Shown: piece after piece, positions 26,951 through 39,970 of the stretch | How positions within the stretch are numbered: position 1 is the stretch's first letter | Layout: each line of letters opens with the position of its first letter | Source: Glandiceps talaboti | Lineage: Eukaryota > Hemichordata > Enteropneusta > Spengelidae | DNA length: 64,000 nt | Direction: 5' to 3' | NCBI RefSeq assembly: GCF_964340395.1 | Contig: NC_135553.1 | Coordinates: 5,116,001-5,180,000, forward strand | Made by a program: the position numbers and the translations under genes | The notes under the pieces: model-generated | The model's input: the letters and a program-made list of their open reading frames with translations, nothing else | The model's database searches: none | Told to the model about the DNA's origin: nothing

Positions 26951-29900
26951 ACGACATTAGTCCCTGACTGCAAAGTGACTTTGTCACTGAGAAGTGTACC
27001 TACCTTCTTTAGCTAAGGAAGTAGGGGGAGACACTGTAATGCCATATCTCACAGTTTATTTTGGTTAGCTGTTTGTTCAGAGAAAAGCAGAAACGCAAAC
27101 CATGGGACCATGTATTGTGTTTAGTCTGTTGAAATTTACGCTGTCAACAAACCATTGTGTTTTCACCCAAATGACATTTTGTCTGGTTATAGTAGGTGAG
27201 AACGATTTGAGTGACCTTTTTTGTGAATGTCAATCATACCAAAATTTAATAAAGCAGGTAGTGATATTTGCTTTTGGAGGAAAACCAAGGATACTGAAAG
27301 TTTAGATTGAAACCATGGGAACCATTACTTTGAAGGATTGTAAATGTGACATACTATTTAGAATGATTGCTAGAGGGTTATCAGCAAGTTATTGCATTTT
27401 ACTGTTGGTGACCCCAAATTTTCAAGTGTGCAGTTACTAAACCAAAGTTTAATGCATGATGTTGACTGTCTAAAATGTGCATAAATTAAATGAAACCGTT
27501 TCACAATAACTTTTATTTTTAAAAAAATTAACCCAAAACCTATCCTGTTACTCATATGATAATGAGATAAAATGAAACTAGATGATTGATCCCAAATCAA
27601 TTGAGAGTCTCCATTAGTGGCCAGTCCGGGTAGCAATGAATTCAAAAAAACCACAGAGTGAACAAAATCTCTGTTTTTACATGGCTTTCCAGTAAGCTTT
27701 GTGATTAAAAACAACAAATCTGTTTAGTTTGTTTTCAGCTTTAGATAATCTCCACTGGAACCAGAAAGCAAAGACAATTGTGGATGCAGACGAAGCTTAG
27801 GTAAATGGTAGTCGAAATATATACGGTATTTAAAAAAAAAAAAAAAAAAAAAAAACTAATTTGAAATAGGAAAACAAAGAAAAAACTCTGTGGTGGAATG
27901 TTTCCGAATATGATAGCGTTGATATTTTGACTATAACTTGTAGGGAGTCCACGGTGTGTTGTGCCATAGAGGTATCTCACCTTATACCGAGTTCCATGGT
28001 CATCAGTGTTGTAGGATTACAATGGTTTGAGTACAATAGCGAAAGGTGACGATTTGGAAGCTAATTTACATAGGCAGACTACCGACACCAGCTTAATCCT
28101 GGTAGAAAGCTATACTGTGGTGTTTGTCGAGTAACACAAGATGAAGGAATTCTTTCCTACATTTCACAGTGGTCTCTTGGCAACAGCTATAGCCAGAAAT
28201 CATGCGAACTGACAAACACTGCATTCTGACGTATATATCTGTTGAGCATCTCGCCCGAGGAAGTGTTCAAACAGTTTTTTTTTTTACAAATCTGATGAAA
28301 CCTTTCCTCGCAAAGTGACAGTTTCAAAAGTGATGACATGCGGTAGTGAATTATTTGAAGGTTTACAACTTTCCTTTTTTTTCTTTTTTCTTTACATACA
28401 TCAGTATACTTTCAGCTGTACGTGCTGCAAATTTTTTTCTCGGTTAAAACAGAAATGTCACATGTCATTTAAAGGAAATACTAATTTCCGGCGCAATAAT
28501 TTGACCGACTGTGTCGAGCTGTATAAATCCCGCCTAGAAGGTCGTCAGAATACATTGCCAAGTAAATGTTAATATAAAAATAGCCGACTAATATTTGGCG
28601 AGTTCAGTCAAACACGGAGAGGTTTCTTTTTAATATCATGAAACCGACCTTGTATCGGAACTTTGCCTATACAACCACTTTTCAAGCATAATTGTAAGAC
28701 CTTCTTTGACATAATTCAAGTTTAGATAAAGAAGGGCAGAGTGACTCGACAGAGAAGCATTATCCGAAATTTGACAGCGTTGGTACGGTGGTCCACTCCC
28801 CAAAACGGGACAACTCCTCCTGTGTGTACTACACGAAAGGCATACAACTTGAAAAGGGGTTAATGCCTGGTACACAAAACCTATACAACAAAAAGGGGGA
28901 CTGCTTGTTTACTTTATTGACTAAAAATCTGTATGAGAAGAGAAAACAATTTAGTTTCATATAATTTGACCTTTCATGCCCTGCTGCGTCCAATTTTGCC
29001 TTCGAGTCACACCATTTATTTCAGGGTTTTCGTCATCAAAATTTTCTTTTCACAGTTGGCTCGTCCCTCTCCGCTTCTCATCAAACCAATTTGTATGAAT
29101 TTGTAGATTTCCACAATCGGTCTTTGTTCCCGGGTTTCATTAGTGTTCATTTCAATAATGTATTTGTCGGTTTCAGACCAAAGGCAATAACGGGGAGGTC
29201 GTCAATTAGCCTTTTGGGTCAGCCGCAAAACAGATCCGACTTCGGACAAAGTGAAATAAGCATACTGACATAAACTCTTTTTTTCATTAGTAAATTAATC
29301 GAATGTAGGGAATGAGTGTTCGGCAAATTTGTCGGCGATTCAATCAAACCCGGACCCATTTCAAGTGTTTTTCAGCAATAAACGGTACTTTAACCCGATG
29401 TAAAACGGGGCACAGTTTTCCATGTCTTTGATCTTGTTGCCGAAGTTTATGATACTTATCTAAGTTACTTAGCAAAATTGAAGTTCAAGGGTGAGTGCTA
29501 CCTTGACAGCTTGTCTTGCACTCTGTATTTACGTAAACTTTGTACGCCTACTTGAACTTGAATCGCATTTAAACGTAACGGTTGTAAATAATTGTTATAA
29601 CGATGATTTCCATATCTCAGTTGTGAATGCTTGAGAATTTAGAAATTTCGTGTAATTTCACTGCCGACATGTTGTTTCCTTTACTTTTTCGCCGATTTAG
29701 TTATTAATAATTATGTATTTAATCTAAATTAAAGGTTTACAGAGGAAACATATAACAAACATATAATATTTAGGTTTTTAAATTAGTTATTATTGATGTA
29801 AAGACAACTCATTGGATATTCGTTGGACTTTTTCCAGCCGAGTCATCAGCGCCAGTTGACGTATATTCTTTTGGTGTTTGTCGAAATTGTTTGATGTCGG

Positions 29901-30957
29901 TACCTTGTTCAAAGACTACAGAAAGTTCGCTTAATTAAAAAAAAGTCGAGCTAACACAAAGGATTAAATTGTGTATATTCTCAAACGAAAAAAAGGACAC
30001 CTTTCTGAAATGTTCGATGAACCGGAACACTTTCTTTCAATTGAATAAATATTTTCAATATAATACATTTTAGTCTTGTGTATTATTACGGGTCAACAAG
30101 TCAACATTTAAACAGACAAACAAGAACCACAATAAAACAAATCTGGAGATTATCCTGGCTTGGTACTAGCTGTGTGATGGTAATAATGCGTGCCTATTTG
30201 CAGTCAACGTCTGGCATTTGTCATCATGTATTAAGAAAAAGATCAGAGACCCACTTCAGAGCATGTAATAAGAAACGTGGTCCGAAGTCAACTGGAGAAA
30301 GAACTCTCCGCTTTACACGTGTTTTATGTGCCTATTTCGACTGAATGGTACATATACATTCTGCGGTTACGAGTAGCAAATAGCGCCCGACTAACATTAC
30401 AACGTTGTAATAGAAAGCAATTGGTTGAACTATTGTCAGTGTGAGATTGGGGTTGTGCGTGATGAATTGTTCGACAAATTTAAACCATAAATGCCGTTGG
30501 GACTTTCTAAAGCGAAGCGTCGTTTTGTGCTTGTCGAGCCGTTATACATGTTATACCCGGAGCCCGTTCATTGAATAGAATACACTGAGGCAGACGAAGC
30601 GTTCCAATTTGGTTGTCAGAAAGTGTGTGGCTAGCGTATAAGTGATGTTTGATTGAAGCAGGTGAAAACGAACGACTGCCAACGTCCGGTTTAATACTGT
30701 TCTCAAATGTAAGGTGGAACATCCGTCCTCAGATAGCTCACTATCCAGCATTATAAAATATTAATTTTATTTGAGCGAATGAGGTCAATATTTGATATCT
30801 AGCGGTCCAGCACAGAAAGGTATAGGTAACAAGCCAGCTTTCGACCCCATAGTTAATGGAACATTGATACCCCCATTTGCCCCACACTCATTGTCCAATG
30901 TAGACATCCACTTTCGACGAAACCAGATTTCAGGTCAACCGTTTATCGACTCCCCAA

Positions 30958-31148
<191 letters not shown>

Positions 31149-34100
31149 CTGCCAATGCGAATTTGCCCTCATTTCAAATGTTGTATGAAATGACATTTTC
31201 TTCTCAAATGTATATCATACATAGGCTTAAATAACTACCCCCCCCTCCCATCGTACCCCCCCCCCATCGTAATCGTAGTTCTATGACAACATTTGAGTCG
31301 CACTTGACTTTGAATATAATAGAGCTACTGTAGATCACTATGCCATCCCAAGTTGCTGGTTAATGGTAGTAACGGTATAAATGATAATAATAATTAAATA
31401 AATATTATATAATAATGAGAATGATAAATAACCGTGTGAAGCAGTTATAAAGATTGGCAATTGATGAAGAATACCAAGGAAAGATTACCATTTGTCCATT
31501 TCTCAGGAGGATAGTTAGGCTGGTGCTAAAACTTTTGCAACGTTGTCAAAATTTGGTAGGGGTTCACGGTAACGTACATATTCAATCATCATAGTGTACA
31601 ACTTGGTTACGGTGTTGACGATGTTCAAGGTTCGTGCACTGGACCGAAACCAGACAAATAAGATACGGTTTTCTATGAATGTAAAATCCCCAAATAAAAA
31701 GGTATCAATTCAGGGTTACTTGAGGCCCCACTGCGCCATTCTTCCATTGATTCTGTACATGTCATCAATACCCTTCAAATCCACCAGCCAACACTGAGCT
31801 ACAGTAAACACATTCTCACAGTCACCGACAAGACCCTCTCTACAAATTGTGACCATTTTTCTCCTTTTTTTGTTCTTTACCAGGGGGGTCGTGTCATGGA
31901 ACATGGAGGGATAGGGGAGATTTTGCTTTGCCTGGAAGACATGATTCCGATCTGTAACAGTTATGTGTTCTAACAAAACTTGTTTTCTCATAACTTTTTA
32001 TTGGGGTGTTGGTTTAATTGTATGAAACTGTAAATTCAGGTAAACGTAACGACAGCAATGAAACCATTTGTAGAGGAATTTTTAACATATATACTATTAT
32101 CAGTTACGATAATCCCTTTTCTCTTCAAACCTTATTTTAATAAAGATATATCAAAGTCAAGATTAAGCTTATATAAACCTTGTCCTTGGTACGATAGCAA
32201 TACTAGTTTCAAGTTCATAGTCTGTCCTTGCTCGGGGATAACGCTCACTGTATCTTCAAGTTCTCTTATGGTATCTTCGTAATATGTTTCTTTCAAAAAC
32301 AATGTGTTTCAAGGCTTAGATTTATAAGTCTACAGTAGATGTTGTTTTTCAAATGCGCCTGAGAAAAACCGAGACAAGTGGGAACAAAAGATTAAGAATC
32401 CTGTGTAAGGAGACAATTGACTCGTAATGACATGTTGGTAACACCACAGGGACGGTAACAGTAGCTTCTTTCATCCCATTATGCTATAAATTGAAATGCA
32501 CCGTGTCTCAGTTCTTGAGGTCTGTTCGTACTTGCGACGAGCAACTAAACAGGGGTTATTTATCTTGCTGGTATAGTTCTTGGCAGAACATAAAAGACTT
32601 TTTTATTGCTAGGGTCAGTAAGGTCATGCAACTTCAACAAGGCCGCTGTAGTTCTACAGGTACGGGAGGGAAAAAAACAAAAGGAGTTTCAAAACACGCT
32701 TCAAAAAGCATGAACCGATAGTTTTCATTTCGGTGTAAACATAGACAATGCTGTTATTGATAAAACTACACTACGTTGCGTCGTTGAGGGTCAACCAGGG
32801 GACTGCAATATGTATATACGTACTTTGATGAGACACTGATTGGGGGGATCGACTAGACCCGGTTTGCTCTCACAAAGTCCGTATGAGTACCTGGAGCTTG
32901 TGCCCACAAAAGCCATTGGGCGTCATACAAAGAGGAACTATTTTTAGGTTGGTGACAAATGAATGACTCACTGTACCTGACCAAGAAGCCGTGTATGATC
33001 CTCAGTTTAACTGTTACAGTAAATTTGACAGATACTCTGTGATGAGTGCTCTTTTGCGTTGATTCTTCTGAATGACAAATATACAATATTGGGATTTAAC
33101 GCACTCCAATGGGAGTTTAATCAGTTGTTTGTGGAGTTCCTTATCGTCGACACCTTCTGTGTGGTCCTAATCAGCACATTGACACTATCCTAACTTGGAA
33201 TTCAATAAGTTTCCGATAAGATATCCAAATGAAATTAATTTATCGTCTGAACGTTTTTCATATCAGAGCGGTCCATTTTCGGCATTGCGATCCGTACATA
33301 CGTACGAGAGAGAGGCCTACTTTGGAGTTATTTTGATAATAACTAGATCGACCTTTATACTAGCATATGCTCTTGGTTGCTTTATTTTTTTGTGAGGTCA
33401 TTCTATCGCATTGTATCTTTAACCATGTAGCTTATCGGTAGGGATGCATGATATCAACGGATAATATGTTTTAAGCTAGGCTGTCGAGCGTTGCTTAGAT
33501 ACGCATGATCTAAGATAGTATTTTGACACCCACCCTTGATCTTCCGTTGTACAGGTGAGCCTTATCGGATCAACAAGTGAATGACACACGACAAAAATCC
33601 TTCCTCTGCTCTTTTAGGAATTAACATTTAATTAAAAGATTAAAGAATAATTAGCGGTTAAACAATTGAGATATTTGAAAGACAGCTATGTACATTTCAT
33701 AGTAAAAGTTTACATTTTGGTGAAAATGGCTTCTCTATTGAAAAACGACAGTCATAAAGGCTATGCTCTAATAAACATATGTACATTTCATTTAAATTCT
33801 CATAACTTGTCTGATGTGTCGCTTCCAAGGACGTTCGGCTGCTTTCAAAGTCCAACTTCATGAAATATATTTGTTTCGAGCCATCCGACCTCTCAATTCT
33901 TATCTCAGTCACCCGGAGTGCTTGTTTGCTAAAGTGCGAAAAACAAGAAAAATGAGTAAAGTCGCTCGGAAACTGTCTTTCATTTTGCTGGTCCCATGCT
34001 GTCAGCTAATACAAGACCGATCACGACAGTCTTTTGTTCTGTGCGAGTGTATTTTTTGTAGGTGACAGGTCTTAATAGTTCAAATACAGACAAGCAGTCC

Positions 34101-34267
34101 CCTTTCTCCAGAGTTCACTTTTGTAGTTTGGGTAAAAGATTTCTCTCCCATTTCACATGATTTTATGAACAGTAAAGTACACCACGTCCATTATGTAACT
34201 ACGTCCACAAGTTAGCGCCAGAGATTAGACCACAAAGTGTAAAGGCAACGTTAATGTCATTAGGTAC

Positions 34268-35101
34268 TCAAGTTTTTGCTGCCAACAATTCTTCAAACGT
34301 CGACTCAAGCTTGTCCAAACGTTCTTGTAGACGGGAAACCGTCGTCTCCAGAACCTTGTTTTCTTCTCTTAGGTAGTCCACCTCCGCATTATACGTACTA
34401 CTAACTTTGACAAAATTCTCCGAAGCCGGGTCATCGTCGGATGTTTTCGAGACGGTCGATCTATGTTCCGAGCCTCGTGAAACTCTTACGCTATCAATAA
34501 TGATGTCACTGTGACAACTAGTCTCTGAAGTGGACCGTGCTTTCCTATTCCTGAAAGTTTGTCGCTTGTTATCTGTTTTTACCTCACTGTCCGTATTTGA
34601 GTCCGTCGCAAGACTTGCCGTGATGGTGATAGTCACTCTTTCATCGTCCTCCGTGGTAGTCTGAGGGGCGGAGACCAACCCTCCGCTGTGTCCCCCGGCA
34701 ACGCTGCTACCCCCATGTCCATCTTTTTGCATACGAATATTTACCTGTGGACTAACTTGAATTTGAGGTTTATCTTTTTCCAGGTCTGCTTCTTTCGTTG
34801 AAAGTACGCCAATTTTCTCTTCCAGTTCTTCGTATTTTTTCGTCAACTGAGCCACTTCCAAATACGCAAGAGTCAGGTCGTCCTGGGAAGGACAAGTCCC
34901 GTCCGACAACTCCGGTACAGCATACGTAAACTTGCAAGAAGCAGCCTTTTTGCGAAGACGCATAAATCTGGCACAGTTATATATATGAACTCTTGGGCAC
35001 GAAGATGCTGAACAGACAATAATAGACAGGGCGGTGGCCATTAAGAGCTTCACTAGAAGAAGTGAGCTACTGCAGCGTATGCAATCCGTCCTGAACGCCA
35101 T
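34268..35101 (-). CDS. Secreted coiled-coil protein with angiopoietin-like N-terminal motif
   Basis: A 277-codon frame with TGA at 34268-34270. I start it at the ATG at 35101 (context GCCATGG); the longer frame to 35128 begins with GTG. Residues 14-30 are a hydrophobic signal core followed by Ser/Cys. SCKFTYAVPELSDGTC (residues 55-70) resembles the Cys-x-Tyr-Thr-Phe-x-(Val/Leu)-Pro motif just before the coiled coil in angiopoietins and ANGPTL proteins. Coiled coils are predicted at about 76-110 and 236-274 (leucine heptads). Between them is a Gly/Ser/Thr-rich polar linker. No fibrinogen domain precedes the stop. Internal AG/GTAAAT (near 34741) and GAG/GTAAAA (near 34590) could be splice donors to unseen exons. 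The family link rests on the short motif and architecture only. Confidence 0.6.
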   Translation of the reverse strand: MAFRTDCIRCSSSLLLVKLLMATALSIIVCSASSCPRVHIYNCARFMRLRKKAASCKFTYAVPELSDGTCPSQDDLTLAYLEVAQLTKKYEELEEKIGVLSTKEADLEKDKPQIQVSPQVNIRMQKDGHGGSSVAGGHSGGLVSAPQTTTEDDERVTITITASLATDSNTDSEVKTDNKRQTFRNRKARSTSETSCHSDIIIDSVRVSRGSEHRSTVSKTSDDDPASENFVKVSSTYNAEVDYLREENKVLETTVSRLQERLDKLESTFEELLAAKT

Positions 35102-37366
35102 GGCGACTGTACTTGAAATGACCGGCACAGCTCAGGTAGTCGCAAATTTAAACAGTGGAGTTCATAAGCAGCCCCTTTTGTACTATGTTTCCATTATGGG
35201 ATTTCGCGAGAAAAATAAACAGACTTACGTGGTGTATCACACGGGAAATTACCCGTATCACCGAGATAGGTAGGCTTTTGTCTACTCGAAGGACCCGACT
35301 TCCGGTTCAGGGGGATTGACCCATTGCGCAGGTGGGTTGCATACGAACATAATAGAGAACAACGCATGATTCAGTGTTTGGACTTCTTCTACTTCGAGAG
35401 CTATAAAGCATAAAAGAACCCAGACTTCAATAAGTCGAAAAAGGAGAGACACTTTTATATCCTCTTGTGGATCTATTTTCAGACCGCAAACATGTCCGAA
35501 AGTGAAAAGGGCGGGAAAACTTTCTTCAGGCACGGTGTTCTTCAAAGTGGGCTAAAACTTTTACACCCGCTTTCCGCCCGAAATCGTCTGTGAGCAACGA
35601 AGCATGAAGAAGAAGCGTGTCACAAATTCTTACAACGTCACGTACGGATGTGACTTCTAATATTAGTATAACCCCAGATGCGACATTCTAAATTTACTAC
35701 AGCATTTCATGCATTCTTTCTTCTTTACAGGAAAAGTGCAGTGTTAACTTTCTCATGTTTGCTACTTTGGTCACTTTTTATGCGATGTATATAGTCTATG
35801 CATTTTTGCAGTTGATCTGGTAACGGAGTATCTGTTCTTTGGCGTGACCGACTTTCAGTCTGCATAGAAGGTTGTAGAGTACGGGCAAATAACGGGAGAA
35901 AGGGCGAAAAGTTAAAAGATGCAAAACTTGACAACGGGTGGAAAAGTTTACGATGGTGGTCGAGCTATAAGTGAAAAGTTCTTTTTTTCTGAAGCTGATG
36001 GGGCGGTCAAATGATTACACATAAGCATTCTTGCCTGTTAGAACACTATCGCATAGTTACCACAAGACAGCATGTAGTATTGCCATCGCACACGTCACAT
36101 CGTAAATCATTTATGTGCAATGCGTCTTCGTTTGATCAAATCCCTCGCCTACCTGGGTTTTGAGTTCAAGTTCGTGTCCCTGAATTAACACAAGTACTTT
36201 GTTTTTGTTGTCACACTATTGCACCTGATAAACAAGATAAGTGACAAAATCTTGCTTATCTTCGCGTTCACGATTCTATATTCATGTTCATCTTTCTGAA
36301 AGTTTTTTTTTTTATAAAGGGGACACCTGCACTACCTGGAGATGAAAGTTGCCAAGGGAAATTTCGCGTCCACACGCAAACTTCGATTTCGAAATACAAA
36401 TAGATGTAAGTGTCGGGTCTATGGCAAAGTTCAATCTGTACATGTTGCAATTAATATCATTATTTGTCTGTACCGTGACAGAAATGCCTCATTGTTCAAA
36501 GTCTGGATAATACACTGGGGAAACTTCGACGTTGAAATAATGGATTCTGATAGCTGAACATTACTCTGTGACCGAACCGTTTAACTACTAAGTCATGAAA
36601 GTAGACGGTGTGGGCAGAGATATAAAGTTATTGGACCAACAAACAAACGTCACATTGACGGCAATATTGAGTACTTAACTTGATAAAAAGAACATAACTA
36701 CCCTGTATCTTAAGCGACGCAGAACGAACTAGATGAAACCGTCAAGCAAGCGTGTAATTTTCCTTGAACTTTTCTCCAGTTCATTTTTGCCATTTGCCGT
36801 CGTTATGGCAACGGTTGAACTTGGGCAGTCTCTCTATTTTGTTTGCTGTGATAGACGATATATTTGTTTGGTAATGTACATGACATCGGCTTCTTGTTTC
36901 AATACAGTCGGTTTCTTTGAAAAATGCACCGACTCGTACCTTTTAAAGTTCAGCCAACACAGAATGTCAACTACAATGTGGCACACAATGACCTCATCAG
37001 CTTCTCAATATAAAGCGCCCCCTTGAGCCCTCACTAAATTCTGAGATGTGAAAATGCGGTGGGGGTAGGGGTTGTGGGATGAACTAATTATAACAATCCA
37101 ACTGGTGGCATCATGCGTAATGTCGTAGACCGTTCCTGGTTATAGGGACGCTATCAAATCAAAGCTATCATTTTTATGTTCAGGCCCAGGCCTTTCAGGA
37201 TATAAATATAGCACTATGACGTCAACCCTAGCTTGTTGATACGGTAATTGTGGTGGAAGCGCTTTGAGAACGATGATAAACCGTGTCTGCTTTCGATACG
37301 GAAATGCCAAAATCTGGCATTGCAAACTGTTTTCAAATCATTGGGAATCGAAGGCGTAACGAGATG

Positions 37367-37487
<121 letters not shown>

Positions 37488-38313
37488 GAAGAGGGAAGAT
37501 AAAAAACACGTACGTATTACAAAGTCAAGATTTTGCTTGATCTGGCTCAAGATCTCGTGATGAGTGAACGACTTAATCTAGAAACAGATCGTATATAAAT
37601 CTAATGACGACGAGCAAAACGTAGTTGGCAATGTCGCAAATTTGTGACACTGAGCCACTGTTTCCGAATACATCAATTTTACTACATTATGTGATACATA
37701 TAATATTATACCACACTATGATGTGGAGGATCAATGGAAATGGGTTAACTAGGATGAATAAAAACGACAATCGTGAACTTTTGAAAGAACATTTATCGAG
37801 ATTCTCCTCACGATTTCTATTATCGTTCAACATTTAATAGATCCATTAAGACTGTCCGCTGTCTTCTTTCTCAATAGAACACATAATAGTGAAAGCTTCC
37901 TTCATATTATGTATGTTTATAAAGTGATTGTTTGGCACCAAAATGGTCACACGGTCCACTGGTGCCGACAAATATATCTATAAAACCGCAAACACAATGA
38001 GGAATCAGCGACAGATGACGTAAAAGGTGACATCGTGAGCATGTAGGACAATGCTGTACCCGTCCTTGTGAGAAAAATCGAACAAATCTGTGCCACATCA
38101 GGTATACTGTGGCGACGTTGTTTGGAGATATATTGACTGAAGGACGTAGGTTAAGCCTCAGTTATATCGAGAAATCATGGGGAAATATTCGAATTGTTTT
38201 TTTTTTTCATGGCTTAAAGGTGTAAAGCCATACAGAAAGGGTTAATGTACCGAAAAGAGCCCCTGACGATTAATAAAAACGAGTCCTTTAATTCCATTTT
38301 AATAGCGAGCTTA

Positions 38314-38517
38314 ATCACGATGATTCCACAACTACACTAGGTCATTGCTAGTTTTTGAACACGATATACGATGATCCCACAGCTACACCCCCGTCATTGC
38401 AAGCCTTCAAACACGGTGATCCCACAACTACACCGTAACCCAGTCATTGCAAGCCTTCAAACACGATGATCCCACAGCTACACCGTAACCCAGTCATTGC
38501 AAGCCTTCGAACAATAT
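38314..38517. repeat. Minisatellite, about 4 copies of a 50-bp unit
   Basis: The units start at GATTCC 38322 and GATCCC 38373, 38418 and 38468 (spacings 51, 45, 50). They share CACA(A/G)CTACAC, a GTAACCCA block missing in one copy, GTCATTGCAAGCCTTC and AAACACG. Confidence 0.85.
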
Positions 38518-38699
38518 GGGGAAATCTATGCATTGTGTTTCCCTATCCAATCGTGAAAAAATTGTCTATCTGTGTCGTCAATACCAAGACAGCTGGCATA
38601 TCGGCGCGTGTTTCGAAATTTGAGTGAATTATTTCTTCGGTGAAGTCAAGCGCACACAGACAACTAAATCACTCCTTATATTGGAGTATAGAATACATA

Positions 38700-39970
38700 G
38701 GCTGTGTTCGGTTGACTGGTGAAAAAGTAGTAGGTATGACAACAAGATTCATTTATAGAGTAATGTGGATCAGACAGAGTTTTTTATCCTTCGTTTTGTA
38801 TCATCATAAAGTACTAGCACATTGTTTTTGGCTGACTGACGGTGAAAAAAATGCATCTGACAAGCAACGTTAGATCCTACACTACGAGTGATGACAATCG
38901 TAAATACTTTACACGTGATATCCCGTGTGTTGCCATACTTAAAAGGGGATAAAATAAGTTGTTTTCAGATGAATGGTGAACTTGACAAGTACATTTAACA
39001 AAAAAGACATATTTACTTTGAGTTATACTTACCTTACATACATCATCCTTTTTTGTATATTTATTACTATATAAATCAAAAACTGGATAAAATAATTTTT
39101 TAGTTGACTGGTTTAAAAGTACATTTCTCCATCAGTACAGTTTGTCCAAAAAAAATTAAGTTCACCTTGAATGATGCAAACCTGACATATGGGGGGGGGG
39201 GGGTATGGTGACGTCAAATGACCACCATAGGAAAACAAATGTACTTTGGGGATTCGGTGGAAAAAATGACAAAGGTGGTTTCAGCTCTATCTTAGAAAAA
39301 CATTCCATCGGTGTCTTTGCGTTTTATTACCATGGTTAAATGTTAAATAACGTAAGTTGTTTTTTGGTCGACTCGTGAAATCAAAAATACACCTGAAGAA
39401 CAACGCCAAGGATAAATCCATCTCAAGTTTAAAAACTGTCAACCTTACATATCGAACCTAATTATCCCATTTTATTACCATAATAAAGAATGGGATGAAC
39501 TAAGTTCCTTCGATAAAAAGTACATCTGACAAACAAGGGATTTTTCTACATTGAGAGATATTAACCTTGTGCATTTAGCCTACACATCCACTGCATTTAT
39601 TGCAGTAATCAAGTGTGGGATGGAAGTATTTATCACCATAATTAAAAGTGGGATAAAATAAGTTGTTTTCGATGAAAGAGTACATCTGACATGAACAAGT
39701 TAAATTTACCTTGGGTGATGTCAACCCTGCATACCTAACCCTGTCATCATCTATATTTATTACTGTAATCATAAAATGGAATGAAATAAGTTGTTTTGGA
39801 ATGACTGGTGAAAACGTAACCTTACTTAAGAAAATTAAATAAGCGATTCCCTGAGTGAGGTCATGAGGTTAACCACTCACCAGCTTGCTAAATTGTCACT
39901 TATCTGGTGTCGGGATATCATTGGATTGTGTTTGGTTGACTTGTTCGATAGTACATCTGACCTCATGTCT
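38700..39970. repeat. Degenerate satellite-like array, period about 138 bp, about 9 copies
   Basis: The repeated order is AAGTTGTTTT, (TT)GACTGGTGAAAA, GTACATCTGAC, ACAAG, ACCTTGAGTGATGTCAACC, TTTATTACxxTAATCA and GGGATAAAAT. Copies lie near 38706, 38822, 38958, 39096, 39353, 39499, 39660, 39788 and 39926. The gap 39096-39353 is about two units. Confidence 0.7.

Noticed and set aside
26590-26987. 119-codon plus-strand ORF and overlapping minus-strand ORFs
   Set aside because: They lie wholly in a diverged tandem array and have no domain signal.
31716-31991. 91-codon minus-strand ORF considered as a downstream exon of the angiopoietin-like gene
   Set aside because: No fibrinogen-domain landmarks such as GGGWT or EFWLG are present.
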